Source of the DNA: Collybiopsis luxurians FD-317 M1
Lineage: Eukaryota; Basidiomycota; Agaricomycetes; Agaricales; Omphalotaceae
DNA length: 64,000 nt
Assembly: GCA_000827265.1 (NCBI GenBank)
Contig: KN834770.1
Span: 624,104 to 688,103, forward strand
Direction of reading: 5' to 3'
In this document: piece by piece, positions 22,401 through 35,162 of the stretch
Position numbering within the stretch: the stretch's first letter is position 1
Layout of the letters: every line of letters begins with the position of its first letter
Translations under genes and position numbers: made by a program
The notes under the pieces: generated by a model
Told to the model about the DNA's origin: nothing
What the model saw: only the letters and a program-made list of their open reading frames with translations
The model's database searches: none

Positions 22401-23993
22401 AGATAAGCCTCCTGGTGATTGCCTTGGACTTGCTCCCTGTTATTCGAGGATGAGGAGCCGTAATTCGTAGCACTGGAAGGGCGTTCGCACTCTCAAGGAA
22501 AGAGATAAGAATGTTTGGGAGGCTCAGAGGAAAGGCTATATGGGAGATTGAAGACGGGTCTGAGTCCAACAAAGAGGAAAATCGCAGGATCCTCTCGAGG
22601 TCTCCGACGATTCCCTTCCACATTCCTTCCAAGACCTCCTGCTCCAATATACTGGTCGAAACAACGTATGTGGGCACCAATATCGAGCTAGATGAAGAAG
22701 TGGCAGTGAACTCCCCTTGATCCTTGATCGAAGCTTCTTCACTGCTCATAGCACTCGCTGAATCTGAAAGAACAATGGAGGGAGGCCTAGATCCAGCAGG
22801 GGAGGATGAATTAGGATTCGTGGTCGAGGAGGACGAGCTGGGATGAGAGCGACCGAACAAACTAGCTAAACCCGAAAAACGACTTGACGAGTTACCACTT
22901 CCACCTCTGCCGTCTGATGTGGAAGTTGAAGGTTTTACAGATCCCCCTTGATGCTGATTTCTTCGAGGAGGAAGCGGTGGTGGTAGAGATGTTGATCTAC
23001 GCGGAGGCAGGGATAAAGCCGGTGTCATTGTAGGAAGACTAAAAGATGTATAGTTGGAAGATGAAGGAAACTGGGGCATAAGGCTAGCAAATCCTTTTGC
23101 TCGCGTCCCTGGAGACGATATATCGTGAAAAGTTGAGGAATGAGGGTGGAGAGTTGATGTAAATGTTATTAACATTTGTCTGAAGAGAAAGATGCTTCAT
23201 ATTATCTGACTGCAAAAGATTGTCTTGCTCACCCTTCCTCTTCCTGGAAGATACCTCTCAAACCTGAAAGACTAACCGCTCTTTCCAACGTCTTCCCATC
23301 AGACTCCGTATAAAGTACGTGGTTTCTGATAAACGCTGGGGAGACCACCGACAAGTTCGATTTTGCCTTCAAGGTTGCCAGCGGTTCGGACGGCAGTAAG
23401 AGTATGGCTTTGCCTGTATCGAGCGCCTCCCAGATGGTATCCCATTCTGCACCATGCTCTCTTGCCAAAGCTTCAAGAATAATCCACCCGACAGTTCCAG
23501 TTTCAATCCCTAGAGCTTGTGCGGCTGCCTTCAAGCTCATGAGCTGCAACTTTGCCGTTAAGTCGACATGAGTAGCGGAAGAAGAAGATGAAGATGTTGT
23601 GGCAGGTGTGACAATTACAGACGGTGAAGTTGGGCCTGCATGAGGAGGATGCGTGCCGGAATGAGTGGGAGGAGTTGGAGTAGGTCTGTGACGTGATGGG
23701 CGCGTGTACGGGACATATCCCAGGTTGCTTGAAGAGAAGCCATTATCCCAAGTTGTCACTGATGAAGCGGTGGCGCCAGTGGAATTGGATCCAATAGCAT
23801 TAGAGAAAGATGTTGCGGTGCTCGAGGGTGAAAGTAAAGGATGTGCAATGGCGTTCAATGATTCGCGAGATGATTCGCGACTCAGAGGTCGGTGTTGATT
23901 TGCGCTAGCACTGAGAAGTTTTGAGCCAGCAGAACGGCCGATGGAAGTTGAAGGGAATGAAGATTCGCGTGGGGACGGAGGTGAATTCGCCAT
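19450..23993 (-). CDS. VPS9-domain protein, probable Rab5-family guanine nucleotide exchange factor
   Basis: A large protein that probably activates Rab5/Vps21-type GTPases in endosomal and vacuolar trafficking. The ATG at 23993 begins MANSPPSPRESSFPST. Exons are roughly 23993-23229, 23175-21920, 21870-21527, 21461-19850 and 19787-19450. The N-terminus is Ser/Pro-rich and disordered, followed by a conserved segment (LMSLKAAAQALGIETGTVGWIILEAL). The VPS9 region begins about 21720 with ASRIAALVMIDFGLQDLDLD and DEKLKMEEEIMTILQACGNEI. It continues at about 21150-20930 with LFPLLILSVVTSNPPNLISHLLFTQRF and TYCLVNLMAVAEFIGNLD, the hallmark YxLxN-A-x-FIxNLD stretch. A Ser-rich, acidic tail follows (EEDEATEDMDEDGDEDES). 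The C-terminal exon ends in a helical EVKELLQEYQSLVQAIKAAGGF. The position within the VPS9 family (Vps9, Muk1 or other) is uncertain. Confidence 0.83.
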
Positions 23994-24517
23994 ATCGGTG
24001 GAAGAACAAGTTTAAGAATATGATGATTGCTGATTGCGATTCCTGTAAATTAGCAAAAACGGGGCAGAAATAGTAAACTAACAAACAGTATACTTCTAAT
24101 CAGCCGGCCTCTGGCGTAAATATTCCGCACTGAATCTGGAAGAATTCAAGGCTGAATGAATGTTCACTGTATTGGCGGCAGAACCACTATTTCAACTCCC
24201 GCACCCAACGAATTTGTTTCCGGTCGCTATCGCCGTTGTGGAAGAAGGTGCGAGATGGCCATGCAATATCTTATCGGTCTGTTTCGAAGATTAGATAAGA
24301 TAGGGAACATCTCAAGATAAACAAAAATCTATTAGTATGCTGAGTGCTGATGCTCGCCAGTCTACTGTGAGCTATGCTACAAATCCATTTGCTTTATTGT
24401 GGGTGATTACTCGGGTTTTATATCTACATATACGACGGGTATGTTTCCCATTAAAACGTGAAGGAGGATGGGCCAGAACCATCAGAACATTGAACCGCTC
24501 AGGAGAACAAGCGCCGA
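23994..24517. other. Intergenic spacer
   Basis: About 0.5 kb between the 5' end of the VPS9-domain gene and the 3' end of the NDR kinase gene. It contains only a short meaningless frame (24337-24537) overlapping the kinase stop. No structural RNA or repeat is evident. Confidence 0.5.
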
Positions 24518-26406
<1,889 letters not shown>

Positions 26407-26647
26407 AACGGAAGAATAAAGAAAAAAAAACAAATTTAAAGTTGGTTCCTTGTGAAAATTGAGAATTTGACCTGGAGGTGTAAAATGAAAGAACTCAGTC
26501 CTTCATTTCACCGTCCGTTGCTACAGTTCGTTGCTTGGCGCTAAGCGCTTAATTGCATGAATACAGTACTGGTAACATCACGTAATACTCTACTTTGTAA
26601 AAGTTGAAGTCGATGCTTGGAATATATTGCATATTGCATATTCCCTT

Positions 26648-27678
26648 AGGATACTTGTTTACTTTGCTCCGGCGGTGTATACATAGCAGCTTAGACCCGC
26701 ACTCTGTCTATGCCAGAGCTCGCTGAACCTCCAGTTGTGGCTAGTAAATGAGTAATCATTCCCCCTTTCACCGGCTGTCACTTAGTACTTGCCGTCTTCA
26801 CGGACTGCCAGACCAGGCGAACAATGGAACAGTAAAAAATCGGTGCAGCTTGGTATTCCTCGTTTGATATACGGAAGATCAGCCTCACAAACCTTTGCAG
26901 ATAGGTGCACACCAGTTGACCCCAATTTGCAAACTAGTTGACCTTGTTTTGACCACCTGTCCTTTGGACTATAGCCCAACCTTTGACCGCTTCGGTGCAG
27001 CCTAGACGCAAGCAATTCTAATCTTTGACTAAATCACCGAAGAATTCGCTTTAGTTTACCGAGCCGCATAAGAGAGACGACTATGGACAATGCATGAGCA
27101 GGTTGCCCTCACTCTTACAAGAATGATCAAGGTTAAACAGATTCCGTCTCTGTTTACCCTCTTCCTCATACAAACCATGGTCGTGCAAGGCCAGCAAGGC
27201 GATAAATGTTTGTTAATTTGCCTGAGTCGATTCAGACTGACAAATACTTTACGAAATATAGGTGCGCTGAATTCCGATGTACGTATTCTACCTTTCGTGC
27301 CATTCGAAAGTCTTGTCGAAACCTAAGTAATTCGTGTATGATATTTCAAAGTCGGGACCCTTCTGTACGTGTCACTACCTCGCGCAAAGTTGAGCTAGCC
27401 ATCCATTAATTGCCAAGGTCCCTCCGGTTATCTATGTATTGAACCAATTATGACACCCCCACCCCCAGGCGGCAATGGAACCGTATATGGGATGTGAGTA
27501 TTGTCACTCTCGGAATTTCGAGCTTCACGGCGCTGAGCAGTATGGCGTTAGCTGTTGGCCTGACGGAACTGCTATCCCACCTTAGATAGTGAGCTGGTAT
27601 TGAAATAAGTAATGGTTAATCAATTCTAATACCGGATTCAAGACGGAGAAGAGAGCTAATACATTGGCTGAAATATCT
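26648..27678 (+). repeat. Tandem duplication unit 1 (promoter, secreted-protein gene, 3' flank)
   Basis: Left copy of a diverged direct duplication of about 1.0 kb. Aligned landmarks shared with unit 2 include CTTGTT..CTTTGCTC..GCGGT at the left end, the GAGTTGTGGC-like segment, and TTTGAC..GCTTCG.TG.AGCCTAGA..CAAGCAATTCTAA.CTTTGACTAAA. All five exons of the gene are shared, as is a GAAATATCT landmark at the right end. The regulatory region therefore duplicated together with the gene. Confidence 0.7.
27123..27585 (+). CDS. Small secreted cysteine-containing protein 1 (74 aa, five exons, two micro-exons)
   Basis: This gene is visible only after splicing. Exons are 27123-27207, 27262-27278 (17 nt), 27352-27364 (13 nt), 27418-27493 and 27552-27585, summing to 225 nt with TAG at the end. 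All introns are GT-AG, of 54, 73, 53 and 58 nt. The product starts with a clear signal peptide (MIKVKQIPSLFTLFLIQTMVVQG), followed by QQGDKCALNSDSGPFCPSGYL and CIEPIMTPPPPGGNGTVYG, ending ICWPDGTAIPP. The predicted mature peptide is about 50 aa with four cysteines (positions 29, 39, 45, 65) and one NGT glycosylation sequon. An in-frame ATG at 27090 is rejected because copy 2 has a stop in the equivalent leader. Function is unknown; size and secretion resemble fungal effector-like peptides, which is inference only. Confidence 0.78.
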
Positions 27679-28305
27679 CGGAGCAGTAGGCATTCTCCAC
27701 GTTGTGCATTCATCAAAATGTAGTGCATTCCAGTGAAGCAGTGTGAGTCGCGTTACATAAATCAGACGGACTGGAGCGCAAGACCGTATCTCCTTCCGCA
27801 AATCCATCTCTCAATTCAGGTGATTGACTATTACCAGTCTAAGGTTAAACATATTTGTTACTATCTTGGATAGTCCAAAAATCTATGTGTGATGAGACTC
27901 ATTCGATCATGCATATATCCTGTTTTTATGCCCAGGATCGCTTGTTCGCTTTGCTCTAGCGGTAGACCTATGCATGGTGGCATACATCCAAACCTCATCC
28001 ATGTCAGCGCCCGTTTGACCTCGAGTTGTGGCCAGTACATATAATCATTCGCCCTCCCACCGATCAATCAGACTCGGAATATTGGTCCTTGCGTTTGAAG
28101 AGCCAATTAAGCAAGTACTTGCCCTTCAAGCATTTGCTGACCTGCTGGACAATAGAACGGTTAAAAGTCGGTGCAGGTTGGTTCATTATTTGACATTTGG
28201 CAGGTCAGCGATAGGGAATCTTTGGCCGCTTCGATGTAGCCTAGATGCAAGCAATTCTAACCTTTGACTAAAGCACCGAAGAATTCGCTTGAGCTTCCCG
28301 ATCCA

Positions 28306-28313
28306 CATAAAAG
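28306..28313 (+). promoter_or_regulatory. TATA-like element of secreted-protein gene 2
   Basis: CATAAAAG lies about 54-61 bp before the ATG at 28367. The equivalent position in copy 1 (27067-27074) reads CATAAGAG, a weaker match, so the two copies may differ in promoter strength. Confidence 0.35.
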
Positions 28314-28366
28314 ATAGCTATGGCGATTTTTGCAGAGCTTAATCACACTCTCTAAAGATCTAAAGC

Positions 28367-28828
28367 ATGATCAAGGTTAAACAAGCAATCGTCTTATATA
28401 CTCTCTTCCTCATTCAAACCATGGCCGTGCAAGGCCAACAAGGCGATAAATGTTCGTTACTTGCCGCATGAGTCAGACCCGCACTAATACAAACCTCAAT
28501 ACGCGGTATAGGTGCCCTCAATACTGATGTACGTATTCTGCCTTTCGTCCTATCGATGATGAATTTTTGCAATTTAATTCCTGAATGATCTTTTGAAGGC
28601 CGGACCCATCTGTACGTGTTTCTACCTCGCACAAAGTTAAGCTAGTGACCTGTTACTTTCCCTCGCCAAGGTCCCTCCGGTTACATCTGCTGCCAACCAT
28701 TTTTAACACCCCCAGACGAGAATGGAACTGTATATGGAATGTAAGTATCGACGTCCACGATGTTTCGCCCTCATAGCGTTGATTTACATGGCATTAGCTG
28801 CTGGCCTGAACCAGGTTGCCCGCCATGA
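28367..28828 (+). CDS. Small secreted cysteine-rich protein 2 (71 aa, five exons, two micro-exons)
   Basis: Paralogue of the 27123-27585 gene with an identical exon plan: 28367-28451, 28512-28528 (17 nt), 28599-28611 (13 nt), 28671-28740 and 28798-28828. They total 216 nt and end in TGA. All introns are GT-AG, of 60, 70, 59 and 57 nt. The signal peptide MIKVKQAIVLYTLFLIQTMAVQG precedes QQGDKCALNTDAGPICPSGYI, CCQPFLTPPDENGTVYGI and CWPEPGCPP. Six cysteines (29, 39, 45, 46, 63, 69) give C-x9-C-x5-CC-x16-C-x5-C, an even number in a spacing compatible with three disulphides. The CPSGYxCC element resembles short Cys modules I recall in other basidiomycete secreted proteins (weak memory). The NGT sequon is conserved with copy 1. 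Function is unknown. Confidence 0.8.
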
Positions 28829-29073
28829 AAGATGGGGCAGTGAGTTGCATCTAGTAAATTGAGATATGTAACGGTTAAACAGTTCGAATATCCGATTCGA
28901 GAGTCGAAGTAGAAAAAATGAAACAGGTGCTTGCGGTAGAAAAAGAAGTACATTGACCGGAAATATCTACTCGTAGGATGTGAGGGAATCGCGTTACGCG
29001 CCGTACAGGCGTGTGACATTTGAAGGCCTTTCTTCCAACCACCACCAACTACCACCTCGTACTTCCCCTCACT

Positions 29074-31049
29074 ATGGCTGAGCTCACATTTGACACTCTT
29101 ATGGACGATGGCAATTATCTGGGAGCAGAACGAGCCCGGATGGAAAATCAAGTCATTCTAGACGAACTGGAACGCAAGAAAAAGGCGCGTAGTATCGCGG
29201 TGCCGACAGACGACAACCGTGTAAAGGCAAGGCTGAGAGAAATTGGGGAACCTATCACACTGTTCGGCGAACGGGTACGTCTAGGATAGTGTGTTTTATT
29301 CTAGTGCAATACTGACGAGTCCTTGAAAGCCTGCTGATCGTCGTGATCGTTTAAAATACGTTCTATCTCAAATAAATGCTGCTCGCGGTGACGATGTCAT
29401 GCAAGTTGATGAAGAGTCTTCTGACGAGAGCGATGAAGAAGAGGAGGTACGAAGTCATGAACCTCCGTGCCCTACTGTCAGCTCATATTGCAGTGAAGGA
29501 GTCCGAATTCTATACCCCCGGATCCCTAGAGCTTCTCGAAGCACGAAGGAAAATAGCTGAATATTCACTTCCCAGGTGTCTACGAGTATACTTTGGTTGA
29601 CATGGCAAGGTGCTTACCTCTTTCTCTTGTTTTTCTTTTCATAAACAGAGCTCAAAAACGGATCGCCCAGCAGCTCATAGATAGTAAAATGGACCTAGGC
29701 AGAGTTGTTGATATACGGAAAAAGGTCTTTGCCGAAGTCAAGGTATGTTTTTCACTTACTGTTTACTGCTCGTACTCAAGATTTGGAAGAAATTTGCGAT
29801 CCTCGGTTCTCAAATTGGAGACGAAAGACCGATATCTCAAGTCCGATTCTCACCCAACAATGAAATGCTGGTGACTGGAAGCTGGTCAGGGACGGTGAAA
29901 CTGTGGAATGTGCCTGCTTGTACGCCTATACGGTCTCTGCGAGGTGCGCCTTCTGTCTGCCTTATACGTCTTGTTCCTGAATACCATCCCAAGGTCACAG
30001 CGATCGTGTTGGAGGAGTCGCATGGCACCCACAAGCAACTCTTAGTCAAAGTCCAGACGCCGTAAATCTTGTGAGTGGGGCGGCTGATTGTAATCTATAT
30101 CTCTGGTCATTAAATAGGTGAGTTGTCGATCCTTTGCAATCTACCTGGCCTTTAATCTTCGATCCAGCGAGACACCCATCTCTACCCTCAAAGGTCATCA
30201 AGAACGAGTGTGTCGAGTCGCGTTTCACCCCTCTGGCCACTATGTAGCCAGTGCCAGTTATGATACATCATGGCGACTCTGGGATGTCACCACTTCGCAA
30301 GAACTTTTGTTGCAGGAAGGTCATTCTAAAGAGGTCTATGCGGTCGAGTTTCAAAATGATGGTGCTTTGGTTGCTTCAGGGTGCGCTCTCCCCGTTCATT
30401 CTCAAAACTACCAATTGATTCTTCACGCAGAGGTCTGGACGCTATTGGCCGCGTATGGGACCTCCGTACCGGTCGAACAGCGATGGTGTTGGACGGGCAT
30501 GTCCAAGGTATCTACGGAATTGGCTTTTCTCCTAATGGGTGGGTTCGGATGTTTCCAGCTTCTCATCATTTGGATCGCCGTACTTACTATCGCGACAGAT
30601 ATCAAATCGCTACTGGTGCTGGCGATGATACCATACGAATCTGGGACATGCGGTCGTTGAAATCACTATACACGATCCCCGGACACACATCCAATGTTTC
30701 AGACATTCGATTCTTCCATGCCAACGATTTATTCTTCAAGAAGCCGCCGCCGCAAGAGTCCAAGTCATCTGATGTCAATGGGGACACTGAAACAAATGAA
30801 GCTAGCGCACACTCTGTGTGGACGTTCACACCTGAAGAAGAGTGGTCCTATCGTTCAGGCCTGTTCTTCGCTTCCTCTGGTTATGATGGCTACGTGAAAA
30901 TATGGAGCGCGGACGATTGGCAATTGCTGCGTACGCTTTCGACGGATTCGGGAAAAGTCATGTCGGTTGACATTTCGAGCGACGGGCATACGATTGCATC
31001 TGGAACTTATAATCGTAGCTTTCTAATTTTCTCCTCCCAGGAAGACTGA
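29074..31049 (+). CDS. PRP4: U4/U6 small nuclear ribonucleoprotein PRP4
   Basis: WD40 subunit of the U4/U6.U5 tri-snRNP that binds PRP3 and is required for spliceosome assembly in the nucleus. I start at 29074 ([15 protein letters not shown]); an in-frame upstream ATG at 29020 would add a leader-like stretch. The N-terminal SFM (splicing factor motif) region reads [29 protein letters not shown]. An acidic linker ([14 protein letters not shown]) and helices ([18 protein letters not shown]) follow. The C-terminal half is a WD40 propeller with repeats such as [65 protein letters not shown] and the closing [14 protein letters not shown]. Several short introns interrupt it, one in-frame and easily missed near 30541-30596. 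Confidence 0.93.
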
Positions 31050-31309
31050 TTTCGTCGGATTGATTGGCCTTGAAAACTGATTATTTCTATGCTGATCGCA
31101 GTAATTCAGGGAAATGTGATCTATACTAATAGTTAGCTGTACTTGTTCTAACTTGTCGAAACCTTTTTGTACTTATTTTGAGATTCGGTTACATCGAATT
31201 GAGCGCTAGGCTGAGAGCAATCACATGGGCGTGTATGGACTAAGGCGCTCGCGGTTTTTTCGCTACAAGTCATTCCCGTTCTAATTAACCGTTATTCGGT
31301 TTCTCAACA

Positions 31310-34300
31310 ATGGCAGAAAGCCAGCCTCTTCTTTTGCCGTAAGTCGCTGGTATAATGGATCGCTTTATCTCGTTCTTACGTCGAAGAAAATACCTCAAAA
31401 GACAAGAAATTGATGCCACACCAGTTTATCCAATTATCCATAGTATTCGCTCAGTGAGTCTCAAGGTTTCAACGCTTGAAGCTTTTCTAATCGACTGCCT
31501 AGGACGTTATTGTACGATCTGCCTCTAATCTTGCGTGTATACTCTGATTGAGCCCGGCTTTAGCATTTCATTGGTGAGTTTTTATGCCCCTGAATACCCT
31601 AGCAGTAGTGCTGAACGCTGCCATTACAGATACCCCTCTCTCATATGAAGCAGTATGCCCCATTTCTTCCCAATATGCTCACAAGCTTACCCGTTTTAAC
31701 CAAGCTCACGGCTCCCGACTTGACATACACACTCATCCGGCCTCTGGTCGAGAAATATGGCGCAATGCAACGGGAGGGGAACATGTCTATCGTCTTCTGC
31801 TTTCTCCTCAACCGGGTCTACTTTTCTCGAGATCAAAACATGGCCACTTCTCCCGTATCCAGAACTCGCGCTGAACTTTGTGAAATACTCGCTATCCGCG
31901 CTTTGCGAGAGTACGGCAACGACGTACTCGAACTGGCGATTGTGTTGACAACCAGTTGGCTGGTATACAATGGCGCAGACGAGACTGTTATGCAGCTTGT
32001 GAGAGAGGAGAGGGAAGATTTGGAGGAAAGGGTAGGGAATGCAATTGAGATGGCCATTTTGGGCAAATCCAGAAGGTTCATCAAGAGTTCATCTTGTCAA
32101 AAGGTCATTGATGGCATTTGGTCGTGCGTCTACCTTCCTTCATACCAGGCCCTTCTTCCGGCTGATCTATCTTATGTTTAATGTAGGGGCAAATGCGTCT
32201 ATCAAGCCGAGAGCAGCCACTCCATTCTATCCGATGTATGGTGCCGTTCACGCCTTGTTTTTCTCAACTCTAAATCCCAATAGACCTATAAACGAAATCC
32301 CATCCATTTTTATGACCCTTACAAAGCCCCCTTGTTAGACCATTATCGGTTAGTTTGTTGGCTCTGTAAAAAGTGTCTGATCTGAAGGCCGCCCTCATGA
32401 CAGGCTCAAAGTGCCCTCTATTCGGTCTGTTTTGGAGTATACAAAGTATGTTGACGGACACATCAAAAACAATTCAGGATCTAATCTTATCATTGTCAGT
32501 TTTATGATCCTTTTTGTGCTTTTTGTGCTAGCAATTGAATGGAACACTCGAGACAAGCTGAACGCGCCTGAAGTGATTTTCATGATATATGCACTGGGAT
32601 TTTGTCTTGAAAAGGTTGCCGCGATGCAAGAACATGGGATACAAGGTATGTGTACTCTTTCCATTACTGAGTTTGGATACTTTTTAAATCGTTCATCAGT
32701 GTACTTTAAGGGTACTTGGGTGAGATTTATCAACATCTTGATGCAGCTCTCGCTCCTGACACCTGGATAGAACGGCTTCGATCTGGCTTTTGGTATTTAA
32801 AGGCTCTGAAGAAGTCTTGGACCCTTACTTATATTCAATCTAGTGACGACATTTGCGCTCTACGCGACCCTGAGACTATATGGAGTATTTCACCATAGTC
32901 AGTCTTCTGAACTTCTTTTCATCCCTGGCGCGATTGCTTACTCTCGAGGCTCAGGCCTTTGGGCCCGTTCGACTGGTATCGATTGCCTGGCCCTCATTGC
33001 CTGTCTGATGTTTCCGAGGTAAGTACCCATTCGTGATTGCTTTGGGGGCCTGTTTTAAAACGAGTCTCAGATTGGCATTTGTCACGCTTCGAAATAATCT
33101 CATGGTTTTATCATTGAGAGCTATGATTACACAGTTTCTCTTCCTTATGCTGATTGCTGTGTTTTGCTTTGGCGGCTTCTTGTATGCCCTATGGACGTAA
33201 GTTTGACCTACTGAGAAGTGGCATCTGCTGTTTACTGACTTTAGAGTATTTCAGGTTAAGCCGTAATGAAGCGCAGTACGCCGTTCTCTTCCCTTGTCTG
33301 ATTCATGTACTCATCTACGACAAACAACTTCAGATACAGTGTTGGGTAAGCCTCTTTTTTGGAATCTTCCTCTGATTGATACTCAGATAGGCATTTAGGA
33401 CTATCGCTTGGTGGATGCTTAACCTCTGGTTCGGGCTGGATGCAGGCGGTTTTGAACATTCAAGTATCAAAAATCTTTTTTACTCTTCGTCTCCGAAAGC
33501 TTATAGATGTGTAGCCCAGTTTCACCAGGTCTTTGGGCCTGTGCTGATGGTAACCTACGCCATGCTCAGTAACACCCTTCTACTTACTGGTGTGTTCCTT
33601 GGTACTTCAATGGACCGTACTCTACTGACATTGTCAATATAGTTATGGTTTCAATACTTTCCAATACGTTCGCGACAATTAACGAGGATGCTGCTGCGGA
33701 GGTAAGGATTCTCCTCATGACCCCAGAAGCGGTTTTCATTCCTGTTCTCCCAGGCGATGTTCCGAAAAGCAGTCTCCACGATTGAAGGCGTGAAAGCCGA
33801 CTCTCTGTTCTCCTATCAACCTCCAATTAACCTCATTGCACTGTGCTTCATGCTCCCGCTCAGTTACATTCTTTCGCCCAGATGGTTCCATAAGGTAGGG
33901 CCTTTCTAACATCGATATTCTCTGCGTAACTGATGAACTTTAGGTCAATGTATTCATGATTAGAGTCATGAACCTTCCAACTCTTCTCCTCATCGCTTTG
34001 TATGAGCGTCAGGCTAAGCAGAATGGTACTACCGGATTCTACGAGACCCTGATGGCTGTGGTCGAAAGCGCGTATGATTCATTGCCAAGGCAATTAAAGC
34101 GACTATGTAGGCGCGTCCGTTTTGTTACCTGACCTCCTACCGATTTTCTCTATAGCCATTTTCGAAGGATTGGCAGGATCTGATAGTGACATCGACGCGG
34201 TAAGCTTCTCGTTCCTGGTCGGAGGCTCAACCTCTTATATTCTTTTAGATCTTTGAGATAGAAGAAGAGCTGGATACTAGTGCTTTAGATACTCGGGACG

Positions 34301-35043
34301 ATATCGAGCTGGCCCCTCGTTCAAGTGATAAACCCGCACTATCGTTATCGAAAGCAAACAGCCCGCCTACTTCCCCGACTAAACAGCGAATGTCCAACCA
34401 CCGCCCATCGAATTCCAGTCCCAGCCACCGGAGAGCTTCCAATTCCTCCATGAATAAGCCGAGCCAAGTCCATTTTTCTCCTGGCGCTTCATCATCGTCA
34501 TCTCTAGAGTCTGGAAGCCAGCCACATCTTATCCCTCGGAATCGTGTGAATTCGATTCTGACGCGTGGCCAGGAAGTCGTGCAAAGCTTTACCAGTCCTC
34601 TTGCGCAAATCTATCAGCCTTTGGTCGTCGACGATGATATGCCGATCAATGACTCCTCCCAGGATCAGTCTCTGCAGGTTCCGTCCGCGAACACTCTGAT
34701 CAGACACGGGCCGATAACGCGGCGGCGGTTATCCTCCATATCAGGGGGTCATAGACGCACGACGAGCGATGCGGGACATCGTCTTCATCGTACTCCGCCG
34801 CAAACCTCTCCTTCGATGCAGGAGGTTATGAGCGGAGCAGACGGTGTCATTTCGGAAAGTCCCCCTGGCCTGAGCCCCAGAGGTCTTGATCTTCCTACGG
34901 TAGGGCAAGTTCAGGAACAGGAAGGCGGCATTGGCGGAGCGCCTCAATGGGCAGACAGGATGGAAAGACTGGAAAAGCGTCAGGAAAAGATAGAACAATT
35001 ACTGGAAATGATTGCAAAAGATCTAAAGGGATCGCGCAGCTAG
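31310..35043 (+). CDS. Yvc1-type vacuolar TRP cation channel
   Basis: A calcium-permeable TRP-family channel of the vacuolar membrane that releases stored calcium in response to osmotic or mechanical stimuli. The ATG at 31310 gives MAESQPLLLP. Very small exons follow: 31503-31511 (9 nt), 31564-31573 (10 nt) and 31630-31652 (23 nt). They splice to IRSDVIHFIDTPLSYEA and then TAPDLTYTLIRPLVEKYG. Membrane segments are recognisable at FMILFVLFVLAIEW, GFDLAFVTTFALYATLRLYG, LRAMITQFLFLMLIAVFCFGGF and FGPVLMVTYAMLSNTLLL. WWMLNLWFGLDAGGFEHS occupies the pore region typical of fungal Yvc1. The cytosolic C-terminus is Ser/Pro-rich and ends in a coiled coil (MERLEKRQEKIEQLLEMIAKDL). More than ten introns are present; not every junction was verified. 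Confidence 0.86.
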
Positions 35044-35162
35044 ATCCGCTCACTGAATTTCTTTTGGAAGATACACGCCTGGTATTTATGGTATATACGC
35101 ATAATAATATTTCAGCGTAAGTCTGACATTTAAAGTACATGTTTATCCAGTTTTCCTCCTGT

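Larger units (their letters stand above)
27934..28968 (+). repeat. Tandem duplication unit 2 (promoter, secreted-protein gene, 3' flank)
   Basis: Right copy of the direct duplication described at 26648-27678, in the same orientation. Divergence is scattered through promoter, introns and flanks, with small insertions and deletions. The duplication is therefore not recent, although every splice site in the gene is preserved. Confidence 0.7.

Noticed and set aside
26620..26645. Short ATATTGC direct repeats upstream of the secreted-protein duplication
   Set aside because: Only about three copies of a 7-bp AT-rich unit; too short to interpret as a CRISPR array, terminal repeat or regulatory array.
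27090..27122. Upstream in-frame ATG extending secreted protein 1 by eleven residues
   Set aside because: Copy 2 has an in-frame stop in the equivalent leader, and the extension would spoil the signal peptide start.
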